Made by a program: the position numbers and the translations under genes
In this document: piece after piece, positions 1-7,256 of the stretch
How positions within the stretch are numbered: position 1 is the stretch's first letter
Layout of the letters: every line of letters begins with the position of its first letter
NCBI GenBank assembly: GCA_029287875.1
Contig: JARFQH010000169.1
Location: 1-21,293 of the forward strand
Length of the DNA stretch: 21,293 nt
Source: Desulfobacteraceae bacterium
GTDB taxonomy: Bacteria > Desulfobacterota > Desulfobacteria > Desulfobacterales > SG8-13
Reading direction: 5' to 3'
Notes under the pieces: generated by a model
Database searches by the model: none
What the model was told of the DNA's origin: nothing
What the model saw: only the letters and a program-made list of their open reading frames with translations

Positions 1-427
1 CACCATGGGCGCCGATCACACCGCCGGCTACGCGGTTACCGCCAACATCCTCGGGGTGGGCGGCAAGGTCGATCCACTGACCCCCGAAGGCCAGGTCGAA
101 CTGTCGCGCAACCTGCAGATCGCCACGGCGGCGGTGGATTCCACCGGCATGTGCCTGTTCATCGCCTTTGCGGTGCTCGATCAACCAGAGACTTTCCAGG
201 CCTTGATCGACATGATCAATGCCTTTTACGGTATGGAACTGACGGCGGACGGGGTGGCCGAACTGGGCAAGTCGGTACTCAAGACTGAAAGAGACTTCAA
301 CGAACGGGCCGGTTTTACCTCCAAACAGGATCGGCTGCCGGAATATTTCATTAAGGAAGAACTGCCGCCCCACAACGTCACCTTCAAGGTCAAAGACGAG
401 GAATTGGACCAGTTGTATAACTGGTAG
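1..427 (+). CDS. Aldehyde:ferredoxin oxidoreductase, C-terminal part (cut by window edge)
   Basis: The reading frame is already open at the left edge, so the gene starts outside the window; about 141 C-terminal residues are visible. Enzymes of this family oxidise aldehydes to carboxylic acids in the cytoplasm, using a tungsten (or molybdenum) bis-pterin cofactor and one [4Fe-4S] cluster and reducing ferredoxin. Two family marks can be seen. One is the GADHT motif just after the edge. The other is DSTGMC, whose Cys (about base 152) fits the last cluster ligand of the family, the other three lying in a CxxCxxxC motif upstream of this window. The protein ends in a hydrophilic tail and the gene is followed at once by a strong terminator. 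The neighbouring MoaD/ThiS-like and ThiF-like genes fit a tungstopterin enzyme. The exact substrate class (AOR, FOR or BamB-like) cannot be told from this fragment. Confidence 0.88.
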   Translation, partial: TMGADHTAGYAVTANILGVGGKVDPLTPEGQVELSRNLQIATAAVDSTGMCLFIAFAVLDQPETFQALIDMINAFYGMELTADGVAELGKSVLKTERDFNERAGFTSKQDRLPEYFIKEELPPHNVTFKVKDEELDQLYNW

Positions 428-450
428 TCCGACGGCTCGACATCAACCGA

Positions 451-485
451 ATGGGGAACACCGTTTGCGGTTTCCCCATTTTTTT
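451..485 (+). terminator. Rho-independent terminator after the AOR gene
   Basis: An 8-bp stem (ATGGGGAA 451-458 with TTCCCCAT 472-479) continues, past one bulged C at 459, into ACCG/CGGT (460-463 with 468-471) around a TTTG loop. A run of seven T follows (479-485). It starts 23 bases after the AOR stop codon and would end that transcript. Confidence 0.88.
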
Positions 486-622
486 CATTTTACGATCTCT
501 GCAGGACCGGTATCGAGAGGCAGCCGGGCGCCGGACACAACCTTACGCCTGGAGATTCGAGACCGCAACACTCAGCGTAAGCGGCCGCCCTGCAGCAAAT
601 AAATTGGGGAATCCTAACGATA

Positions 623-1243
623 ATGGGAAACGACGGCCACACCGCATTGCGGTTTCAGGTTGAACCGGCTATCATACCATCTTGCTTCACACCCTTGTTC
701 TCGCGGGGGGTGCGGGTCAGCGCTTGCCTGGAGTGCAGTTTGAAGGAACTGATGTGCCGGCAGATCGGATTGGCGGAAGACTATCTGGAGAACAGAGTTC
801 AAACCGTATTTCTCAACGGACATCCCGTCGATGACGTCAACCGGACAACAGTTGGGGAAGGCGCAACCGTTGCGCTGTCAGCCGCGATGCCCGGTCTGGT
901 CGGTGCCGTATTGAGGAAAGGCGGCGTTTTAGCCACCCTCCGCAAAAACATTACCTACCGAAACGACGCCTCGGCCCGTGAAACCTGTGAGGGCAGAGTA
1001 ATTGTAAAGCTCTTCAACATGACCACCCGTGAGGTCGGACCGTTACTGTTGGCGCGCGGCATTTGGATGGAAGGCGCCGAGTTGAGGGAAGTACTCGACC
1101 GGTGTGAAGATCTGCTCAGAAAAGGATGCCGGCGGGCGATGTTAGGCAACAATCCAATCGGCCTTGACGATTTGAGGTCACGTATAAAAGACAAAGACAC
1201 CCTGTTTCTTCAAGTCACCACTGAGGACCCCAGCAAAAAATAA
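623..1243 (+). CDS. Unrecognised 206-aa protein next to AOR; possible beta-grasp-like segment
   Basis: I do not recognise a named family. The ATG at 623 has a GGGGA ribosome-binding site about 11 bases upstream. Codon use looks like that of the neighbours and the frame is open for 206 codons, so I take it as real. The middle part, roughly residues 60-100, reads QTVFLNGHPVDD, then VGEGATVALSAAMPG. This resembles the 'VNG ... GD.V.l.P' end of ubiquitin-like sulfur carriers (MoaD/ThiS), but it is not C-terminal and does not end in Gly-Gly, so it could not act as a carrier in the usual way. Four Cys fall near residues 21-45, three of them in a cluster. The C-terminal half is Arg/Lys-rich and unlike anything I know. 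It lies between the AOR gene and a MoaD/ThiS gene, separated from AOR by a terminator, so a role linked to AOR or its cofactor is inference only. Confidence 0.65.
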   Translation: MGNDGHTALRFQVEPAIIPSCFTPLFSRGVRVSACLECSLKELMCRQIGLAEDYLENRVQTVFLNGHPVDDVNRTTVGEGATVALSAAMPGLVGAVLRKGGVLATLRKNITYRNDASARETCEGRVIVKLFNMTTREVGPLLLARGIWMEGAELREVLDRCEDLLRKGCRRAMLGNNPIGLDDLRSRIKDKDTLFLQVTTEDPSKK

Positions 1244-1371
1244 TTCCACATCTTGCTTGTCTTTTGGTTCTTCTACTGCGTCTCATCCACCGACACGTAT
1301 CTCGATATGCGCCGCTGAATGCGCCTTGTAGACGAACCCAAATCCGGCGCAATCTTGTGGAATTATTTTTT
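1235..1371. repeat. Long inverted-repeat element (137 bp) at the end of the 623-1243 gene
   Basis: A perfect 16-bp inverted repeat has its arms at 1235-1250 and 1356-1371 (AAAAAATAATTCCACA and its reverse complement). The pairing resumes inside: 1261-1276 matches the reverse complement of 1328-1343 at 13 of 16 positions. The whole stretch could therefore form one long imperfect hairpin with a tip of about 50 bases. The left arm runs through the stop codon of the upstream gene. Possible roles are a two-way terminator between two converging genes, a miniature palindromic mobile element, or a structured RNA. No target-site duplication is evident. Confidence 0.6.
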
Positions 1372-1483
1372 ACCGTGACCCTGATTAACTCAAACCGTTT
1401 ATCACCTCAGCTGTGACCTTTCCGGCGGGCACCGGATCTTCGGGTCATTCGATCAAAATGTGACCTCATTTTTGAGTAATCCC

Positions 1484-1723
1484 TTAACCGCCGCCTACCG
1501 GTGGGAAGACCCCCAATCGGCTGCCGTCTTTCAAATTCGATTCACGGCTGGCATGAATCCCATCGACAAAGATCAGCTTGACCAGGCCAGTCGGAATGTT
1601 CAATTGCTGCAATACGTCTTCCACAGTAGCACCGTCGGCAACATCCAAAACGCAGCTGCCCTTTTCAAGTTGATTGGGCAAGTAACGAGCCAAGGTGGCG
1701 TATAGGTTGGCTTCAATCTTCAT
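1484..1723 (-). CDS. MoaD/ThiS-family sulfur carrier protein
   Basis: This 79-aa protein has the size and layout of a ubiquitin-fold sulfur carrier. The N-terminus MKIEANLYATLARYLP matches the first strand and helix of MoaD. LIFVDGIHASRESNLKDGSRLGVFPPVGGG matches the typical end, including the Gly-Gly tail, here GGG. In this family the terminal Gly is adenylated by a ThiF/MoeB-type enzyme and turned into a thiocarboxylate, which donates sulfur to the pterin dithiolene (MoaD) or to thiazole (ThiS). The ribosome-binding site GAAGGGAAG lies about 10 bases before the ATG, and a good promoter lies at 1779-1807. The gene diverges from a ThiF-type gene, its likely partner, and lies near an AOR gene. 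A role in tungsto/molybdopterin synthesis for AOR is therefore likely but not shown. Confidence 0.85.
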   Translation of the reverse strand: MKIEANLYATLARYLPNQLEKGSCVLDVADGATVEDVLQQLNIPTGLVKLIFVDGIHASRESNLKDGSRLGVFPPVGGG

Positions 1724-1778
1724 CTTATCTATTCTTCCCTTCGTATGAAAACATCAGTTGGGAACTCATATAGGTTTG

Positions 1779-1807
1779 ATAATAGGGCTGAAGGATTCCT
1801 TTTTCAA
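1779..1807 (-). promoter_or_regulatory. Promoter of the MoaD/ThiS gene
   Basis: On the minus strand a -35 box TTGAAA (1807-1802) and a -10 box TATTAT (1784-1779) are separated by exactly 17 bases. The -10 box lies about 55 bases upstream of the carrier-protein start codon. Confidence 0.65.
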
Positions 1808-1868
1808 GTCTACCTCGAGCGATAGGCTTAGCCGGTCAATTTTCGCTACCCCATCAAAACAGGAGCGC

Positions 1869-1897
1869 TTGCCTTTTTAACGACAGCGGTTTATCAG
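1869..1897 (+). promoter_or_regulatory. Possible promoter of the ThiF-type gene
   Basis: TTGCCT (1869-1874), a 17-base spacer and TATCAG (1892-1897) form a moderate sigma-70-like match, 54 bases before the ATG at 1952. It is back to back with the minus-strand promoter at 1779-1807. Confidence 0.4.
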
Positions 1898-1951
1898 GGA
1901 AGAACCTGACATCTTGCTCGTTCTGCATGTGCTGCTGGAAAGGAACAATTT

Positions 1952-2824
1952 ATGGATTCAGCCACAACCGCACAACTGGAAAAATTGGTTCGCGATATAT
2001 CGGGGCAAATTTCCGACCCCGCCCATCGCAGTGTTTGGGTTTTAGAAGATGGCCCGGCCCGGAAACTTTCCGAGCGCTGCGCCCGCAGCATGCGCGATGT
2101 CTACCTCGCAGCGCTCAACCAAAGCATCTGGCCGCATCGCTACGTCCGCAACCGCGACATCCTCGCACTGGAAGATCAGTTGAAACTGGCAAATTCCAGA
2201 GTGGCCGTTATCGGTGCCGGCGGGCTGGGGGGGACGGTTATCCTGCTGTTGGCCCGCATCGGGGTCGGTTTTCTGACAGTGGTTGACGGAGACGTTTTCG
2301 ATGAAACCAATTTGAACCGTCAGGCCCTGTCCGACACCGCGAATATCGGCGTGCCCAAAGCAGAAGAGGCTGCCAAAAAGGTCCGGGAAATAAATCCGGC
2401 GGTCGAGGTGAGCATGTTCCGAAAAAAAATCAATGCCGCCAATGCCGATTCTATTTTGGCAGAGATGCACGTGGTGGCCGATGCGTTGGACAACATCCCC
2501 GATCGAATGACGATCGGCAGCACCGCACAGAAACTCGGGATTCCTCTCGTACACGGTGCCTTGGCCGGCTTCGACGGGCAGGTCATGACCATTTTCCCTG
2601 AAGATCCCGGTTTGGAGCGAATTTACGGAGAAACGCAAACGCCAAGAAACGATCCCGGACGTCCGGAAGCCATTCTAGGTGTACCGGCACCAACTCCATC
2701 TATCGTCGCTACCATTCAGGCGATGGAAGTCATCAAAATCCTGCTCGACCGTGGGCAGCTCATCCGCAACCGGATGCTGCACATCGATCTCGAAGGGAGT
2801 CGGTTTGACAGCTTCAGTTTTTAA
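1952..2824 (+). CDS. ThiF/MoeB/HesA-family adenylyltransferase
   Basis: This 290-aa E1-like enzyme activates the C-terminus of a ubiquitin-fold sulfur carrier with ATP. A helical extension of about 80 residues precedes the nucleotide-binding fold. The Gly-rich ATP loop is GAGGLGG (residues 88-94). Asp114 follows in VDGDVFDETNLNRQ, with the Asn/Arg pair at 122-123, Lys136 (GVPKAE), and Asp178 in VADALDN. These are the ATP/Mg positions of MoeB. The two CxxC zinc motifs and the catalytic Cys of MoeB/ThiF are missing; the only Cys in the protein is Cys43 in the extension. The C-terminal helix PSIVATIQAMEVIKIL matches the family. The start is backed by GGAAAGGAA about 8 bases upstream. The divergent MoaD/ThiS gene is the probable substrate, and the AOR cofactor the probable end use. 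Confidence 0.85.
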   Translation: MDSATTAQLEKLVRDISGQISDPAHRSVWVLEDGPARKLSERCARSMRDVYLAALNQSIWPHRYVRNRDILALEDQLKLANSRVAVIGAGGLGGTVILLLARIGVGFLTVVDGDVFDETNLNRQALSDTANIGVPKAEEAAKKVREINPAVEVSMFRKKINAANADSILAEMHVVADALDNIPDRMTIGSTAQKLGIPLVHGALAGFDGQVMTIFPEDPGLERIYGETQTPRNDPGRPEAILGVPAPTPSIVATIQAMEVIKILLDRGQLIRNRMLHIDLEGSRFDSFSF

Positions 2825-3000
2825 CGCTATATGTTCATTCCTGCGGCAAGGACCGTCTTCATTGGCGACAACCCTTCTTTTGTTCCAGGAAAGGCCTTCT
2901 CGCATTAACACCTCGACCCGCCTAACAGAAAAACCGAATGCCGGGCATTATCTCACTGTTCTGGCCGCAGACCAGCCATATTCGACGCTGCCGCCGGAGC

Positions 3001-3040
3001 AAAAAAAGGGCAGCCCCTCTTTTCGGAGGGAGTGCCCCTT
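3001..3040 (-). terminator. Rho-independent terminator of the cold-shock gene
   Basis: Read on the minus strand, a GC-rich hairpin (TGCCC 3033-3037 with GGGCA 3008-3012; GAGGG 3026-3030 with CCCTC 3015-3019) is followed by seven T (3007-3001). It begins about 20 bases after the csp stop codon. The rest of the 2825-3061 gap shows no gene. Confidence 0.8.
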
Positions 3041-3061
3041 ATTTTCCCGGATAATGGGAAG

Positions 3062-3262
3062 TTAAATCACGGTGACATTCACGGCAGCCGGACCTTTTTG
3101 CCCTTGCTCTATGTCAAAGCTAACACGGTCGCCTTCACTGAGGGATTTAAAGCCGGTGGCGTTAATGGCTGAATGATGAACGAACACATCCGGCCCGTCT
3201 TCCTGCTCAATAAACCCGAACCCTTTTTGGTCGCTGAACCACTTTACAGTTCCATTGATCAT
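3062..3262 (-). CDS. csp: Cold-shock (CspA-family) RNA-binding protein
   Basis: This is a single cold-shock domain of 66 residues, the usual length. NGTVKWFSDQKGFGFIEQ contains RNP1 (KGFGFI) with the aromatic RNA-stacking residues, and VFVHHSAI contains RNP2. The protein would bind single-stranded RNA/DNA in the cytoplasm and melt RNA structure. The ATG at 3262 is preceded by a perfect AGGAGG at 8-base spacing. That Shine-Dalgarno lies inside one arm of a 10-bp inverted repeat (3266-3275 with 3305-3314), which suggests translational control or autoregulation. The gene stands alone, with its own terminator at 3001-3040. Whether it is cold-induced cannot be said: many members of this family are constitutive. 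Confidence 0.95.
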   Translation of the reverse strand: MINGTVKWFSDQKGFGFIEQEDGPDVFVHHSAINATGFKSLSEGDRVSFDIEQGQKGPAAVNVTVI

Positions 3263-3265
3263 GGT

Positions 3266-3314
3266 GATATCCTCCTTTCATTAAAAATTTCAACGTCTCA
3301 AACTGGAGGATATC
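3266..3314 (-). promoter_or_regulatory. Leader hairpin that can hide the csp Shine-Dalgarno
   Basis: In the csp mRNA, GAUAUCCUCC (3314-3305) is the exact reverse complement of GGAGGAUAUC (3275-3266), with 29 bases between. The second arm contains the whole GGAGG ribosome-binding site and ends 3 bases before the ATG. The remainder of the gap, 3315-3488, shows no gene and no clear promoter. Confidence 0.55.
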
Positions 3315-3488
3315 TCTCTTTGTAACGGATTGTTCCTTCAGAACGAAACTGTCCCGCGAACCTGATGCGGTACTTCATTGATTGCTTCGAAGATAATCAA
3401 TTATTCGTCGAATTGCAAGACCATTATCATTTTTTTTGCCCGGCCATCCCGATCGCCACCGGGAAGACAGCTGACGGAATCGCCGAAG

Positions 3489-4667
3489 CTATTCGCAGAG
3501 TTCGAACAGGGCCGCCGCCCCCATGCCGCCGCCGATGCACATCGACTCGATACCGTATTTGGCACCCCTGGCTTTCATGTTGGCCAGCAGGGTGGCGCAC
3601 AGCTTGGCACCGGTACACCCCAGAGGGTGGCCGAGGGCAATGGCACCGCCGTTGACATTCACTTTTTCCATGTCCAGGCCGAGTTCGCGGATACAGTATA
3701 GCGCCTGGGAAGCGAAGGCTTCGTTGATTTCAAAAAGGCCGACGTCGGCAATATCCATTCCGGCCATATCGAGCAGTTTCGGTATGGCGTAACGCGGTCC
3801 GACTCCCATTTCCTCCGGCTTGCACCCGACTGTTGTGTAGCACTTCAGTTTGGCAAGCGGCTGAACCCCGAACTCCTTGACCTTCTCTTCGCTCATGATG
3901 ATCGCCGCCGCAGCACCGTCAGTGGTTTGGGATGAATTGCCGGCCGTCACCGTGCCGCCGGCCGCAAAAACAGGCTGCAGTGCCGCCAATCCTTCGAGGG
4001 TCGTGTTATCCCGGATGCCGTCGTCGAAGGCCTGGACAAACGATTCTTTTTCGTAAGTACCGTCCTGCTGCCGAACGAATTTTGTGGCCGGCGTCGGCAC
4101 CAGTTCGGTAAAAAGGGTGTTCTTCCTGGCGTCGGCGGCTCTGGTCTGCGACTGAAACGCAAAGGCGTCCTGGTCCTCGCGAGAGATTTTGTAGCGTCGG
4201 GCAACATTCTCGGCCGTGATGCCCATCGACACGTAAAGTCCGGCATGTTCACGGGTATACTCGGGATGCGGCCGGGGCATGAACCCGCCCATGGGGATAT
4301 AGGTCATCGACTCCACACCGCCGCCGACGACGACATCCGCCCAGCCCGCCATTACTTTCAGGGCCGCGGCGGTGATCGCTTCCAGGCCTGAAGCGCAGAA
4401 CCGGTTCACAGTTGCGCCGGTCACCTCGGACGGAAAACCGGCAATCTGACTCACAAGCCGGCCGATGTTCAATCCCTGCTCGGCCTCGGGAAAACAACAC
4501 CCTACCATGATATCCTCGACGTCCTTTTTCTGAAGATTGGGCGTGCACTCAACCGCAGTCGACAGAATAAAGGAAAGCAAATCCTCCGGCCGGGTGTCGC
4601 TGAAAGCGCCTTTGCCGCGTTTGCAGCCCGGCGTTCGGATGGAAGTGACGATATAGGCATCTCTCAT
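3489..4667 (-). CDS. fadA: Acetyl-CoA acyltransferase (thiolase), beta-oxidation type
   Basis: This 392-aa enzyme has the usual thiolase length. It cleaves 3-ketoacyl-CoA with CoA to acetyl-CoA and a shortened acyl-CoA, the last step of beta-oxidation, in the cytoplasm. The acylated Cys91 lies in NRFCASGLEAI, NEAFA is at 315-319, His347 lies in GGAIALGHPLG, and the base Cys377 lies in MCIGGGMG. All four thiolase signatures are intact. The start has AAGGGGGTAAGGAC just upstream. It follows fadN on the same strand after a gap of 142 bases with no visible terminator, matching the fadN-fadA order of Bacillus. Co-transcription from the promoter upstream of fadN is likely. Biosynthetic acetyl-CoA acetyltransferase is less likely given the neighbour. 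Confidence 0.93.
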   Translation of the reverse strand: MRDAYIVTSIRTPGCKRGKGAFSDTRPEDLLSFILSTAVECTPNLQKKDVEDIMVGCCFPEAEQGLNIGRLVSQIAGFPSEVTGATVNRFCASGLEAITAAALKVMAGWADVVVGGGVESMTYIPMGGFMPRPHPEYTREHAGLYVSMGITAENVARRYKISREDQDAFAFQSQTRAADARKNTLFTELVPTPATKFVRQQDGTYEKESFVQAFDDGIRDNTTLEGLAALQPVFAAGGTVTAGNSSQTTDGAAAAIIMSEEKVKEFGVQPLAKLKCYTTVGCKPEEMGVGPRYAIPKLLDMAGMDIADVGLFEINEAFASQALYCIRELGLDMEKVNVNGGAIALGHPLGCTGAKLCATLLANMKARGAKYGIESMCIGGGMGAAALFELCE

Positions 4668-4809
4668 GTCCTTACCCCCTTTTTTAACAATACTGATGGT
4701 ATGATCTCAACAAAAACGATAGCCCTAACGGCCTCCACGGTGCATGAAAATGATGCGCCGAAATTCAACGGTCCCGCTCCCTCAACCGATTGGCGGGTGA
4801 CTTTTGCAA

Positions 4810-7212
4810 TCAATTACGCAGCGGCTTGCCCGTATTGAGCATGTGTTCGATCCGGGAAACTGTATTTTCCTGCCGCAGCAGTTCCATGAATGTCCGGCGC
4901 TCGAGTGTCAAAATCACCTCTTCGTCCAGTTCGCTGTTGGTGCGAACCTCGCCGCCGCTGATGACAAAAGCGATCCGCTTGGCCAGCAGTGCGTCATAAT
5001 CGGTGATAAAACCGCCTTTATGCATATTGTAGATTTCGGCTGCAATCATGCCCTGAGCCGACTCGCCGATAACTCTGAGCTTCGGCTTGACGGGCGGCGC
5101 ATATCCCTCATCCACCATTTTCAAGACTTCTTTTTTGGCCTCGCCGACAAGGTAGTCGCGGTTAAAGACGATCCGGTCCCGCGCACCGAGAAAGCCAGTG
5201 GCCCGGGCATCGGCGGCCGAGGTGGAGACCTTGGCCATGGCGATGGTCATAAAAACGGGAATGAAGAAGCGCCCCAGATCCACATCCGTAACCGAGGCGG
5301 GAATCGTCTGAATGGTCCGCCGCCAAAGATTCAGGCATCCCCCGCCGGCGGGCAGCAGTCCGACACCGATTTCGACCAAGCCCATATAGAGTTCGGCGTG
5401 GCCGACGATCCGGTCAACCGCCAGGCAGACTTCGCAGCCCCCTCCGAGGGTCAATCCGTAAGGAGCGGCCACGACCGGAAACGGCGCATACCTTGCCCGC
5501 TGCAACACCTTTTGCAGATCGTGCACCATCTTCTCGATATCGGCATATCGCTTCTCTTTGACGGCCCCGAGGATACCCTTCAGGTCGGCGCCGGCAGAAA
5601 AAGCGCCGGGCATTCCGCCGGCCTGGTTCCCAATGACCAACCCGGCCCCGTTGGCATCGACATGGTCGAGCGCTTGCGCCATGAAATCCAGGATTTCCGC
5701 ATTCAGTGCATTCATTTTGGTGTGGAACTCGAGGCAGGCCACGCCATCACCCAGATCGACCAATGAAGCGGATGGCGTGCCGCTGATCACTTTGCCGGCG
5801 CCCTTGAGAGCCTTGAGGAAGATGATGTTGGGACTGACGTCGAGTTCCCGGTAGCCTTCGGCGGCAAAATCGTAATAAGAGACCTTCCCGTTGTCGGTCC
5901 TGTAAAACGTGCTGCGGCCGGCTGCGATCATCGCTTGAATTTTTTTAGGCACCTCGAACCCGTCGCGCGCCATTTTCTCGACCGACTCTTTTAGCCCGAT
6001 CGCGTCCCAGGTTTCAAAGGGACCGAGCCCGAAGTTAAAGCCCCATCGCATGGCGTTGTCGATATCGACGATCGTGTCGGATATCTCTGGAATGCGGTTG
6101 GCGGCATAAATCAGGTTATTCGCCAAGGCTTTCCAAGTGAATCGGGCCAGTTTATCGTCACCGTAAACCACGGCCCGCATTCTTTCCGGCAGGGTCCGGG
6201 CATGCCGGACTTTCTCCAGGCAGGGATAGGTCGGCGTTTCATATTCGCCGTAGGTCAATGTGTCCGGATCGATGACTTTACGAATCTTCTGCCACTCGGG
6301 CGTCAGTTCGGTTTTGTAGAAGCCGCTCTGGCTTTTTTTGCCCAGCAGATTTTTTTCGATCATGCTCTGGACGAACCCGGGCATCTCGTAACTGTCCCGA
6401 CCTTCGTCGTCCGGCACCATTTCGTAGGTGTTGCGAGCGACGTGGGCAAGCACGTCGAGTCCCACCAGATCAGCGGTTTTGAACATGGCGGTCTTAGGCC
6501 GTCCCATGACCGGACCGAAGACGGCATCGACGGCCGGAATCGTCAAACCCTCTTCCCGCATCAACTGCATGGCCTTGACAATTCCCTGGACCCCGATGCG
6601 GTTGCCGATAAAATTGGGCGTGTCCTTGGCCCATACGATCCCCTTGCCGAGAATCTTTTCACCGTATTCAGCAACAAATGTGAGAAGTTCCGGCAGCGTG
6701 TCCTCTCCGGGAATAATTTCCAGCAGCCGCATGTAGCGTACCGGATTGAAAAAATGGGTCCCCAGGAAGTGCTGCCGAAACTCCGGGCTCAGTCCCTTGG
6801 ACATGGCTTTGAGCGGAATTCCGGAGGTATTGGTGGTGACGATCGTGCCCGGGCGGCGGACTGTCTCGATCTTTTGCAGGAGGTTTTGTTTGACCTTCAG
6901 GTTTTCCACCACGACTTCAATGACCCAGTCACACTCGGCGAGCCTTTCAAAGTCGTCTTCGAGGTTACCGATGTCGATGCGCTCGGCGTCTTTGGGATGC
7001 ATGAGCAACGCCGGACTGGCTTTGAGCACATTATCCAGCCCCTGCTTGACGATTCGATTGCGCGCCTTTGGGTCACGTTTCTGTTCATCCTTCAAGTCCG
7101 GAGGCACGATGTCCAGCATCACCGTCCGCACGCCGGCACTGGCAAGCATGGCGGCGATACCGCCACCCATGACGCCGGACCCGATCACCGCAGCCTTTCT
7201 GATCTTTTTCAT
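4810..7212 (-). CDS. fadN: 3-hydroxyacyl-CoA dehydrogenase / enoyl-CoA hydratase fusion, FadN type
   Basis: This 800-aa bifunctional beta-oxidation enzyme has the dehydrogenase first and the hydratase last, the FadN (YusL) order and not that of FadB/FadJ. The NAD fold begins with GSGVMGGGIA (11-20) and Asp34. The catalytic set is Ser130 (TNTSG), His153 (GTHFFNPV), Glu165 (LLEII) and Asn204 (NRIG). Further dehydrogenase C-terminal sequence runs to about residue 450. The hydratase part (about 459-760) has the oxyanion region SAGADLKG (539-546) and the two acidic residues Glu594 (LGGGCE) and Glu614 (LVEIGVG). I chose the ATG at 7212 because AGGAGG lies 9 bases before it. An in-frame ATG at 7257 lies at or upstream of the predicted transcription start. 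The C-terminal region past residue 620 is longer than a minimal hydratase, as in FadN. fadA follows. Regulation by a FadR-like repressor is suggested by the palindrome at 7239-7256. Confidence 0.93.
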   Translation of the reverse strand: MKKIRKAAVIGSGVMGGGIAAMLASAGVRTVMLDIVPPDLKDEQKRDPKARNRIVKQGLDNVLKASPALLMHPKDAERIDIGNLEDDFERLAECDWVIEVVVENLKVKQNLLQKIETVRRPGTIVTTNTSGIPLKAMSKGLSPEFRQHFLGTHFFNPVRYMRLLEIIPGEDTLPELLTFVAEYGEKILGKGIVWAKDTPNFIGNRIGVQGIVKAMQLMREEGLTIPAVDAVFGPVMGRPKTAMFKTADLVGLDVLAHVARNTYEMVPDDEGRDSYEMPGFVQSMIEKNLLGKKSQSGFYKTELTPEWQKIRKVIDPDTLTYGEYETPTYPCLEKVRHARTLPERMRAVVYGDDKLARFTWKALANNLIYAANRIPEISDTIVDIDNAMRWGFNFGLGPFETWDAIGLKESVEKMARDGFEVPKKIQAMIAAGRSTFYRTDNGKVSYYDFAAEGYRELDVSPNIIFLKALKGAGKVISGTPSASLVDLGDGVACLEFHTKMNALNAEILDFMAQALDHVDANGAGLVIGNQAGGMPGAFSAGADLKGILGAVKEKRYADIEKMVHDLQKVLQRARYAPFPVVAAPYGLTLGGGCEVCLAVDRIVGHAELYMGLVEIGVGLLPAGGGCLNLWRRTIQTIPASVTDVDLGRFFIPVFMTIAMAKVSTSAADARATGFLGARDRIVFNRDYLVGEAKKEVLKMVDEGYAPPVKPKLRVIGESAQGMIAAEIYNMHKGGFITDYDALLAKRIAFVISGGEVRTNSELDEEVILTLERRTFMELLRQENTVSRIEHMLNTGKPLRN

Positions 7213-7238
7213 GATGATTGTCCTCCTGTCGATTAAAA

Positions 7239-7256
7239 TGAATGAATATTCATTCA
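7239..7256. promoter_or_regulatory. Perfect 18-bp palindrome, probable FadR-type operator
   Basis: TGAATGAATATTCATTCA reads the same on both strands. It fits the pattern TGAATGAnTAnTCATTCA that I recall for the TetR-family repressor FadR of Bacillus, which controls fadNA there. It overlaps the last base of the -10 box and covers the expected transcription start of fadN, an ideal place for repression. Confidence 0.72.

Noticed and set aside
640..646. Loss of function of ComEC because of Asn in THPNSDH
   Set aside because: These are residue positions within ComEC. The metal motif of ComEC proteins is naturally variable and the other lactamase motifs are intact.
3434..3468. CCCGG...CCGGG hairpin with a run of T on the plus strand as a terminator for fadA
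   Set aside because: On the fadA strand the hairpin is followed by A's, not T's. On the plus strand the T-run comes before the stem. Neither direction gives a terminator.
4804..5766. 320-codon open frame on the plus strand opposite fadN
   Set aside because: It lies wholly antisense to the hydratase half of fadN, has no family motifs or ribosome-binding site, and is explained by the GC-rich codon pattern of the true gene.
6202..7236. 344-codon open frame on the plus strand opposite fadN
   Set aside because: Antisense to the dehydrogenase half, whose catalytic residues are all intact on the minus strand; low-complexity His/Arg/Gly mix.
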